A stretch of 8,315 bases of DNA from CAYVFC01 sp964450715 (lineage in GTDB: Bacteria; Myxococcota_A; Polyangia; Polyangiales; JAFGIB01), in NCBI GenBank assembly GCA_964450715.1, contig CAYVFC010000225.1, forward strand, positions 1 through 8,315, given 5' to 3'. The notes under the pieces are model-generated. The model saw only the letters and a program-made list of their open reading frames with translations, was not told the DNA's origin and searched no databases. A program made the translations under genes and the position numbers. This document shows positions 1 to 6,069 of this stretch, in pieces. Each line of letters begins with the position of its first letter. Position 1 is the first letter of the stretch.

Positions 1-10
1 TAAATCGCCG

Positions 11-262
11 TCAGAAACCGTTTGGGCCGGCTGTTAAGCGATCACGCGTGGACTCGGATTGTTGATGCAGCAATTTGACCGCCGGCATCTTCTTTCCGTT
101 TTCGGGGATCTTTATGCCATCGCCGAGCAGCACGATTCTTCGGTTCACCCTTAAAACACCTGGAAATACGCGCAAGACCACCTGCGCCCAAAGCCGCGTC
201 ATCTCTTCAAGTTTAATCCCTTTCCCGTGAAGAGTTTGCCGCAGTCGGTCGTAGCACTTCTT
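11..262 (-). pseudogene. Remnant of a DDE-type transposase (internal fragment)
   Basis: An open stretch reads leftward from just after an in-frame TAA at 263-265 to a TGA at 11-13. Its start (CYDRLRQTLHGKGIKLEEM), the central GDGIKIPENGKKMPAVK and the following LLHQQSES resemble the region around the first catalytic aspartate of a family of bacterial DDE transposases, recognised from memory. The aspartate in GDG would be that residue. Only about 65 residues keep the pattern. After SES the reading turns into unrelated sequence and stops, and upstream it is closed by the TAA and then by a repeat beginning at 287. Both the N-terminal part and the rest of the catalytic domain are absent, so the fragment cannot be active. 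No terminal inverted repeats or target-site duplication were seen. An ATG at 202 could open a 63-residue ORF, but no ribosome binding site supports its expression. The family assignment is tentative. Confidence 0.55.
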
Positions 263-286
263 TTACTTCCACCGAGAAGCCAGCGT

Positions 287-321
287 CCCCTCCCGCTATT
301 CGGTCGGGCGCAAGGCCCGCC
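287..321. repeat. Dispersed GC-rich hairpin repeat, copy 1
   Basis: These 35 bases are identical to 364-398, giving a direct repeat with a 77-bp period. The core is a perfect hairpin with arms CGGGC (305-309) and GCCCG (315-319) around the loop GCAAG. The similarity to the copy near nadC extends further right, through CCCCTACGG to about 328. The copy lies in the non-coding zone beside the transposase remnant. It resembles small interspersed palindromic repeats of the REP type, but no partner transposase is visible. Confidence 0.8.
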
Positions 322-363
322 CCTACGGGTATGAACGATGTTCGTCGTAGTGGATGTGCTAGC

Positions 364-398
364 CCCCTCCCGCTATTCGGTCGGGCGCAAGGCCCGCC
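364..398. repeat. Dispersed GC-rich hairpin repeat, copy 2
   Basis: This is an exact 35-base match to copy 1, with hairpin arms at 382-386 and 392-396. The match ends before the CCCTACGG tail present in the other two copies. Shortly downstream, at 421-429, the sequence CCGTAGGGG appears as the inverse of that missing tail. The copy lies 61 bp beyond the antiporter stop codon, so it would fall in the 3' region of that operon's transcript. Confidence 0.8.
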
Positions 399-458
399 GC
401 GAGGTGTTCGAAAGCAGTGGCCGTAGGGGAGGGGAGAGCTCGAAGGTGGGCAGGGGGT

Positions 459-3218
459 TCAGGGGAAACCAAGCAGCACTACCCGGACCTGCGAGGTCGC
501 TTCGATCGAGGTGTCCTTTTGCAGCGGGACCAGGGCGGGGGCGTTGAAGGCTTTGCCGGCGATCTCGACCGTGCCCATCAACACGAAGGCGTGAGCGGAG
601 TCGCCGCCGGCCAGCTGCTCGCCCGTCTGTAGCTGTTCGGGAGAGCATTCGCCGATCCAGCCCATGCGGTCGGCGTGGTCCAGGTGGCTCCAGCCGGGCA
701 GGGTGCGCAGGTGGTTGTCGAACTCGCGCTGGGCAAAGGCGCACCAGATGCGCTGGTTGAGCTGCGGGTAGCGCTCCATCAGTCCGTGGAAATCCTCCCG
801 CTTGATCTTACCCACGGTCACGGTGGTGGCTGCGCGGATGGTGGCGGTACGCGGCTCGCCGGTCAAAAGCGCCATCTCTCCCAGGATGTCGCCGCCGCCC
901 AGCACGTCCAGAACGATCTCCTTGCCGTCGATCTGCTTGACCACGTGCACCGCTCCGCGGGCGATGATGAACATGCTGTCGCCCTTCTGCCCCTCGCGAA
1001 AGAGCTCCTCGCCGGCCGAGAGCACCTGCTCGTGGGTGAGATCCGCCAGCTCCTCGATGGCCTGCTCGCTCAGGTTGGCGAAAAGCGGCGCGCTGCGGCA
1101 CAGATCGGCGGTCTCCGGCAGCCGCACCTCGGTGGCGCCCAGCAGCAGCTGCTTCATCTCGCGCTCCACCGCATCCAAGGCGGGCGCGGCGGTCTCCTCG
1201 TCGATGGTGCCGTGGTGCACCAGCTCGTGGTAGCCCTCGCGCTCGAAGTTGAGCTGTACCCGCCGGGCCAGCCGCGTCTCGATGGCCCGGGTCATCTCCG
1301 GCAGGTTGGTTCGCAGGTCCTCCAGCCGCTCCTTGCCCACCCGTAAATAGCGCCGGTAGGTCTCCCGCAGGTCCTCGACCAGCTCCGCGTCCACTCCCTT
1401 GAGCCCGTCGATGAAGGCGAGCACCTTCTCGGCAGCCATGCTCTCGGCGCGGGATAGATCGTAGATGAGGGAGAGATACTCGAAGTAGAGAGCTCCTAGC
1501 TTGATGTTGGCGCGGCGCAGCAGCCGGGCGGCGACCGCGGCCGGAGAGTTGAGCTCGGGCATGCGGGTGTCGGGTGGCCGGTAGCCGCTGCGGGTGACGC
1601 GGTCGGCCTGTATATCGATCTCGCGGTTGAGCATGCGGGTGGCGCGCGCGCTCAGCGTGCCCTGGCCAAAAGCTGACCAGTAGGCGCCGCGCTCCACGTT
1701 CAAGACCTGCTGCCAGTAACCCGCTGCCTTCTCGTCGCGGTCCGCTCCCCCGAGCTGACGGTTGCATTCTTCGATCTCGGCCTCGATGTGCGAACGCCGC
1801 TTCTGCAGATCGGCTTCCACCTCCTCCCAGGATACGGTGCGCAGATCGCGCGCGCGGGAGATCTCGTGGATCTTCTCCTGTACCTCGTCCAGCACCGCGC
1901 CGCGCGCCCCCAGGTGGGCCAGCTCCTCGGCCACCGGCGGCCGATCGAAGCCGAAGCGCTTGAGCAGCGCGCCGATGGTGGAGCCGTTGACCACGATGGT
2001 CAGCAGCACCACCCCGGCCGTTGCCAGCAGGATCTGTCCGCGCAGCTCGGCGGGGATATCCGGGTGCTGGCTGACCACTAGGGCCAGCGCCAGCGACACG
2101 GCCCCGCGCAGACCGCCCCAGGTCATGACCGTGGCCTGGGGCGCGGAGATGCGGTCGCCCAGCCGGTTCATCAGCGGCAAAAAGGCGAAGGTTATGCCGA
2201 AGCGCAGCACCATGATGCCCAGGTAGGCGGCCAGCACCAGCAGCAGGTCGCGCCAGGTGGCGCTCTCCACCTGGATGGCGACCACCAGCCCCACCAGCAG
2301 GAAGATGAGGGTGTTGGCGATGTAGGCCAGCATCTGCCAGAACTGGTGCAGGAAGTGGAAGACCTCGGGGGAGATGCGGGTGCGGCCCTGGGCGTGCATC
2401 CATAGCCCGGCGCTGACGATGGCCATGACCCCCGAGACATGAAAGACGCCTTCGGCGATGATCATGCAGGCGTAGGCCAGCACCAGGGTCAGCGTGATCT
2501 CCACCAGGGGGTCGTTGAAGGTGCGCGAGAGCCAGGTGGTGGTAACGATGGCCAGGCCCAGCCCTACCGCTACCCCGCCCAGCGCCACTCGCAGGAAATC
2601 GACGGTGGCGCTGCCCGGATTGAGCGCCGCCACCGCGCCGGTCAGCAGTCCGACCAGCAGGTTGAAGACGACGATGGCCGTACCGTCGTTGAGCAGCGAT
2701 TCTCCCTCGATGAGAATGCCCAGCCGTTTGGGTGCGCCCAGCTCGCGCAGAATGGCCACCACCGCCACCGGGTCGGTGGCCGAGATGAGCGCGCCGAAGA
2801 CCAGGGCGGCCGGTAGCGCCCACCCCCAGGAGCCCACGGTGAGCTGGACCATGAAAAGCGCGGTCAGCACGGTGCTGACCAGCAGCGCCGGCACGGCCAG
2901 GGTCAGCACCGCACCCAGGTTGCGGCGGAATCCGTAGACATCCAGGGCAAAGGCCGACTCGAAGACCAGGGCCGGCAGAAAGACGAAGATGATCAGGTTG
3001 GGGGAGATCTCGGCGCCCGCGGATAGAAGATGCAGAAGGGTGGCGATTCCTCCCTCGCCGTGGGTGTGCTTGATGGCGATGCCGGTGCCCAGCCCCAGCA
3101 GCAGGATGGCGATGGTGTAGGGGAAGCCGGTGCGCTGGGAAAAGCCGCGGGTCGCCGCGCCCACGGCCAGCGCCAGGATGGCGATGATGACGACGACGAA
3201 CTCGGGACCGTGACTCAT
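459..3218 (-). CDS. Na+/H+ antiporter (CPA1/NhaP type) with C-terminal cyclic-nucleotide-binding domain
   Basis: Predicted inner-membrane cation/proton exchanger of 919 residues, about twice the length of the transporter core. Residues 1-420 hold some 12-13 hydrophobic segments and the CPA1 hallmarks: SATDPVAVV (TDP at 148-150), EGESLLNDGTAIVVF (the Asn-Asp pair at 177-178, expected in ion binding) and WGGLRGAVSLALAL (368-372). Residues 430-700 form a charged, largely helical cytoplasmic linker. Residues about 711-830 form a cyclic-nucleotide-binding domain whose phosphate-binding cassette is intact (LGEMALLTGEPRTATIRA, with E781, R790 and T791). The last 40 residues look like part of a second beta-roll. 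The order transporter, helical linker, CNBD resembles plant SOS1; no voltage-sensor segment like that of the sperm exchanger is seen. The ATG at 3218 has a GGAAGGAAAG ribosome binding site and lies 26 bp after idi, so it is the last gene of the mvaS operon. Na+ versus K+ specificity cannot be read from sequence. Confidence 0.92.
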   Translation of the reverse strand: MSHGPEFVVVIIAILALAVGAATRGFSQRTGFPYTIAILLLGLGTGIAIKHTHGEGGIATLLHLLSAGAEISPNLIIFVFLPALVFESAFALDVYGFRRNLGAVLTLAVPALLVSTVLTALFMVQLTVGSWGWALPAALVFGALISATDPVAVVAILRELGAPKRLGILIEGESLLNDGTAIVVFNLLVGLLTGAVAALNPGSATVDFLRVALGGVAVGLGLAIVTTTWLSRTFNDPLVEITLTLVLAYACMIIAEGVFHVSGVMAIVSAGLWMHAQGRTRISPEVFHFLHQFWQMLAYIANTLIFLLVGLVVAIQVESATWRDLLLVLAAYLGIMVLRFGITFAFLPLMNRLGDRISAPQATVMTWGGLRGAVSLALALVVSQHPDIPAELRGQILLATAGVVLLTIVVNGSTIGALLKRFGFDRPPVAEELAHLGARGAVLDEVQEKIHEISRARDLRTVSWEEVEADLQKRRSHIEAEIEECNRQLGGADRDEKAAGYWQQVLNVERGAYWSAFGQGTLSARATRMLNREIDIQADRVTRSGYRPPDTRMPELNSPAAVAARLLRRANIKLGALYFEYLSLIYDLSRAESMAAEKVLAFIDGLKGVDAELVEDLRETYRRYLRVGKERLEDLRTNLPEMTRAIETRLARRVQLNFEREGYHELVHHGTIDEETAAPALDAVEREMKQLLLGATEVRLPETADLCRSAPLFANLSEQAIEELADLTHEQVLSAGEELFREGQKGDSMFIIARGAVHVVKQIDGKEIVLDVLGGGDILGEMALLTGEPRTATIRAATTVTVGKIKREDFHGLMERYPQLNQRIWCAFAQREFDNHLRTLPGWSHLDHADRMGWIGECSPEQLQTGEQLAGGDSAHAFVLMGTVEIAGKAFNAPALVPLQKDTSIEATSQVRVVLLGFP

Positions 3219-3244
3219 CTCTTTCCTTCCGGGTTAGGAACTCA

Positions 3245-4288
3245 TCAGCACTCCATCCAGCATCTCAGCTCGCCCTTCGCCACGTAGGGCACCCGTTGCA
3301 GCTCGGCGATCGACCTGGTACCGCAGAGCAGCATCACTGTTTCCAGCTCCTTGAGCACCCGGTCCAGGTAGGCCTCCGCCGCCGCCCTGCCTTCGCCCAT
3401 GTAGGCCTGCAGCACCGGCCGGGCGATGCCAGCGGCGGTTGCGCCCAGGGCGATGGCGCGCGCCACGTCCAGCCCGGTGCGGATGCCTCCGGTGGCGATG
3501 ACCGTCAGGTTGCAGCGTACCGCGTAGACGATCGAAGCCGCGGTGGGCACGCCCCAGTCCCAGAGCAGCTCGCCGACCTGGCGCTCCCGCTCGCCGGCGC
3601 GCAGCGCCTCCACGCCCACCCAGGAGGTCCCGCCGGCACCCGAGACGTCCACCACCTGCACCCCGCTCTGGCGGATCTTGCGCGCGGACTGCGGGCTGAT
3701 GCCCGAGCCCGCCTCCTTGGCCACCACCGGAACCCTGAGGTCACGCTTCAGCCGCTCCAGCGTATCGACGCAGCCGCGGAAATCGCGGTCGCCCTCGGCC
3801 TGGATGATCTCCATGGCCGGATTCATGTGCACGCACAGCGCGTCGGCGCCCACGTCGGCCACCATCTGCTCGATGACCGAGCTCTTGTTGTCGCGCGCCT
3901 GCACGATGCCGATGTTCCCCAGAAGCAGCGTATTCGGCGCCGTCTGTCGTACCTGGTAGCTGGAAGCGGTCTCCGGATTCTTGAGCATGGCGCGCTGGCT
4001 GCCCAGGCCGAAGCCGATGCCGCGCGCCTCGGCGATGGCGGAAAGCTCGGCGTTGATCTTCACCGCCCGCTCGTCGCCGCCGGTCATGGCGGCGATGATG
4101 AGCGGGGCGCGCAGGCGCTTGCCCAGCAGCTCCACGCCGGTGTCCAGCTCGTCGTGAGCGAACTCGGGCAACGACTGGTGCATCAGCAGGACCTCCTCCA
4201 GCAGCGTGGTCCGCTTTCGAAATCCTACCTCGTGGTTGACACACAGATCGATGTGGTCCGCCTTGCGTTGCTTGATCACCGGCTCCAT
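3245..4288 (-). CDS. fni: Isopentenyl-diphosphate delta-isomerase, type 2 (FMN-dependent)
   Basis: Predicted cytosolic enzyme that interconverts isopentenyl and dimethylallyl diphosphate using reduced FMN and Mg2+. Its 347 residues are the normal family length. Motifs in order are RKADH (8-12), AAMTGG (66-71, FMN site), GLGSQR (94-99), HMNPAMEIIQAEGDRDF (154-170, with the expected glutamine 163 and glutamate 165), KEAGSG (191-196), DVSGAGGTSW (214-223) and ATGGIRTGLDVARAIALGA (265-283). HMN replaces the commoner HLN. The reading frame stays open far upstream through mvaS in another frame, but the family homology starts exactly at the ATG at 4288. That start is 8 bp after the mvaS stop, and the only ribosome-binding-like bases (AAGGG) overlap that stop, which suggests translational coupling. 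It is unrelated to type 1 Idi and catalyses the last step in making the C5 building blocks. Also named idi2. Confidence 0.96.
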   Translation of the reverse strand: MEPVIKQRKADHIDLCVNHEVGFRKRTTLLEEVLLMHQSLPEFAHDELDTGVELLGKRLRAPLIIAAMTGGDERAVKINAELSAIAEARGIGFGLGSQRAMLKNPETASSYQVRQTAPNTLLLGNIGIVQARDNKSSVIEQMVADVGADALCVHMNPAMEIIQAEGDRDFRGCVDTLERLKRDLRVPVVAKEAGSGISPQSARKIRQSGVQVVDVSGAGGTSWVGVEALRAGERERQVGELLWDWGVPTAASIVYAVRCNLTVIATGGIRTGLDVARAIALGATAAGIARPVLQAYMGEGRAAAEAYLDRVLKELETVMLLCGTRSIAELQRVPYVAKGELRCWMEC

Positions 4289-4296
4289 CGTCGCCC

Positions 4297-5781
4297 TTAC
4301 GGTATATATTCGTAGTATTCCACTCCCAGATCTTGAAACCCGCGTTCGTACTTGTCCCCCACGCGGCTGATCACGAACTCCTGGTGCGGCTCGTAGCAGA
4401 GCCCGTCGAGCTTGCACCCGTCGTGCAGAGCTTCGTACTGGCCGCGGGTCAGGTCGATGGGATCGGCCAGCGCCTCGGCGAAGCCGATGCGGCCGGCCGG
4501 CTCGTGCCAGTCCGCGGCCACGCGGATGGGCAGCGCCTCGGATGCGTCGCCGCTGCCGTAGCCCAGCGCCACCATCGGAGCGCCTTCCAGCTCCACCCCG
4601 GAGCGCACCGCGTCCTCGAAGGCCGCGGCGATCCAGGCGGGAAGCGCCGCCGAGTAGAGGTTGCCCAGGTTCACCACCATCTCCGAGCCCAGGCTCATCT
4701 TGTAACGCAATAGCTCGAGGAACTTCTCCTGTTTGCGCAGCACGGCCGCCACCCGGCTGGTGGCGGTGTAGGGATCGGTCGGCATTCCCTCGCTTTTCTG
4801 CAGGCGGTCGAACAGATCGGGAGCCGAGCGGCTCTCCTCGATGACCTCGTCGTAGGAGACCTCCGCCTGCTGGCAGAGCTTCTTGAGCGCCTCGTGGTGG
4901 CGGGTGCCCCGCGCCATGCCGCGCACGTAGAGAAAGGACATGGCCTGGATGGGGATCTGGTGATAGGGCCGGTGAAAGAACAGCGCGCGCACGCTCTCGT
5001 AGTAGCGCCCGGCCGAAACGTCGAGCTTCCGCAGCATCTCCTCCACGGCGTGCGCCGTCTCGTCCAGGTAGGAGTAGGTGGAGTACTTGCCGCTGAAGAC
5101 CGGGAAGTCGGTAGAGCGGCTGGCCCGTTCGCTGAGCTCGTCCGACATGGAGTGACGGGCGAAGGGCTTGCGGAAGTCCGGTCCGCGGTAGTCGGAGGCG
5201 CTTCCCGCGTTGAGCAGATCCACCTCGAACAGCCGGGGCTGCTCCTCGGCCAGCATGGCCACCGCCCCGGCCCCCTGGGTCTGCTCGCCGGTGCTGCCCC
5301 TTTCGTAGCGAGCCAGGTCCGAGCAGACCACGATAGCGCGCCTTCCCCGGCCGTCGGCCGCCAGGTAGCGCAGCGCGCCCTTGAGAGCGTACATACCGCC
5401 CAGGCAAGCGTGCTTGTACTCGGGCACCTCCAGGTTACGGGATAGCCTCGGCAAACCGTGAGCCTCCAGCGCCTGGTCGACCATGCCGCGGATGATGACC
5501 GCGCCAGCCGAGTTGTCCGTGCTCGACTCGGTACCCAGGCCCAGAAAGCCGATGCTCTGCGGATCGACCTGGTTGCGGCGGACAAGGCGAAAGACGGCGT
5601 TGGCCGCCATGGTGTAGACGTTCTGGTGCTCGGCGCAGACCCGGAAGCTGCGGCCGACCACCGTCCGGACCTTGTCCCAGGAATTACCGGTCCATTCGCA
5701 CCACTGTTCCAGCGGGACCCGGAAGCGCGGGACGTAAATGCTCATCGCGCTCACGCCCGGTTGCATCTTCTCACTCGACAT
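4297..5781 (-). CDS. mvaS: Hydroxymethylglutaryl-CoA synthase
   Basis: Predicted cytosolic thiolase-fold enzyme that condenses acetyl-CoA with acetoacetyl-CoA to give HMG-CoA in the mevalonate pathway. The catalytic triad is visible: Glu85 in GLGTESSTDNS, Cys126 in EYKHACLGG and His270 in FFHRPYH. SGKYSTYSYL (230-239) matches the family's GK-S-YL segment, and NLGNLYSAAL (371-380) is the conserved glycine-asparagine stretch near the active site. At 494 residues it is longer than common bacterial MvaS (about 390-420) and carries roughly 80 extra C-terminal residues. The residue after the catalytic Cys is Leu, where Tyr is common. The ATG at 5781 follows GGGAG by about 10 nt; Met6 and Met13 have weaker upstream signals. 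It is the first gene of the operon. A perfect palindrome lies 35-49 bp upstream of the start. A role in a leucine-catabolism-linked or beta-branching route, as for some myxobacterial paralogues, is less likely given the adjacent IPP isomerase. Confidence 0.93.
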   Translation of the reverse strand: MSSEKMQPGVSAMSIYVPRFRVPLEQWCEWTGNSWDKVRTVVGRSFRVCAEHQNVYTMAANAVFRLVRRNQVDPQSIGFLGLGTESSTDNSAGAVIIRGMVDQALEAHGLPRLSRNLEVPEYKHACLGGMYALKGALRYLAADGRGRRAIVVCSDLARYERGSTGEQTQGAGAVAMLAEEQPRLFEVDLLNAGSASDYRGPDFRKPFARHSMSDELSERASRSTDFPVFSGKYSTYSYLDETAHAVEEMLRKLDVSAGRYYESVRALFFHRPYHQIPIQAMSFLYVRGMARGTRHHEALKKLCQQAEVSYDEVIEESRSAPDLFDRLQKSEGMPTDPYTATSRVAAVLRKQEKFLELLRYKMSLGSEMVVNLGNLYSAALPAWIAAAFEDAVRSGVELEGAPMVALGYGSGDASEALPIRVAADWHEPAGRIGFAEALADPIDLTRGQYEALHDGCKLDGLCYEPHQEFVISRVGDKYERGFQDLGVEYYEYIP

Positions 5782-5815
5782 CCGTGAACTCTCCCGTCCG
5801 CGCCTGGCATAACCT

Positions 5816-5830
5816 CGATACGTCGTATCG
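5816..5830. promoter_or_regulatory. Operator-like perfect palindrome upstream of mvaS
   Basis: The 15-bp sequence CGATACGTCGTATCG is a perfect inverted repeat with 7-bp arms around one central base. It lies 35-49 bp upstream of the mvaS ATG, where a repressor site would overlap the promoter or early transcript. Symmetry and position make a dimeric transcription-factor site plausible. No regulator gene is present in the window to pair with it, and no second copy was found. Confidence 0.45.
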
Positions 5831-5938
5831 GACGCATCGCACGCCGCGGCGGCTCGTATGTTGGCTCGACTGTAAGCTTAGGCGAAATCGCCCGAGATTG
5901 CACTTGTTACCTTCTCCCTCGTGCCCCCTCCGGGTCAC

Positions 5939-5966
5939 CGGAAGCGCGCGCCCGAGCTCGCTTCCG
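5939..5966. repeat. Stem-loop with 8-bp perfect arms in the nadC-mvaS gap
   Basis: CGGAAGCG at 5939-5946 pairs with CGCTTCCG at 5959-5966 around a 12-base GC-rich loop. It lies about 100 bp downstream of the nadC stop on the transcribed strand. No run of T follows the stem on that strand, so it is not a classical intrinsic terminator. It could still slow or end nadC transcription, or protect the 3' end. Confidence 0.4.
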
Positions 5967-6041
5967 ACCTTTCATCCGGCAAGGGCTTCTCGACGTCGAC
6001 AGCCGCGCGCTTTCGGTGACCCCGCGTACGACCATCATCGC

Positions 6042-6069
6042 CGGCCGGGCGCAAGGCCCGCCCCTACGG
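6042..6069. repeat. Dispersed GC-rich hairpin repeat, copy 3, overlapping the nadC 3' end
   Basis: It matches 301-328 at 27 of 28 bases; the only difference is C for T at the fourth base. The hairpin arms are at 6046-6050 and 6056-6060 with the same GCAAG loop. The right end, CCCCTACGG, contains the complement of the nadC stop codon at 6064-6066 and the last nadC proline codon. It is over 5.6 kb from copies 1 and 2, so the element is dispersed and not only a local tandem repeat. Confidence 0.8.

Larger units (their letters stand above)
5782..6063. other. Non-coding gap between nadC and mvaS
   Basis: This 282-bp stretch has no convincing gene on either strand. The plus-strand open frames crossing it have no recognisable protein pattern and no good ribosome binding site. 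It holds an operator-like palindrome at 5816-5830, a self-complementary TAAGCTTA at 5873-5880, an inverted repeat at 5939-5966 and the third hairpin repeat at 6042-6069. The mvaS operon promoter should lie here, but I could not find a -35/-10 pair that I trust on the minus strand. Confidence 0.6.

Noticed and set aside
287..398. The 77-bp spaced repeats as a CRISPR array
   Set aside because: There are only two adjacent units, the spacing unit is too irregular in nature, a third copy is dispersed, and no cas genes are present.
338..632. Small plus-strand open frames across the hairpin repeats and the antiporter 3' end
   Set aside because: They consist of repeat sequence and antisense coding sequence and have no protein signature.
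675..1346. Plus-strand open frames opposite the antiporter, fni and mvaS (also 2439-2816, 3296-4315, 4894-5445)
   Set aside because: They lie antisense to strongly supported genes, show no recognisable motifs, and reflect GC-rich third-position bias.
808..2823. 671-residue minus-strand open frame inside the antiporter gene
   Set aside because: It is a high-GC shadow frame with biased Arg/Gly/Ala composition. The antiporter frame has all family motifs.
4289..5407. Long upstream extension of the fni reading frame, open through mvaS
   Set aside because: It is arginine-, glycine- and alanine-rich low-quality sequence overlapping the well-supported mvaS in another frame. Family homology of the isomerase begins exactly at the ATG at 4288.
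5782..5900. A sigma-70 promoter for mvaS
   Set aside because: No -35/-10 pair with acceptable matches and spacing was found by eye on the minus strand, so none is annotated.
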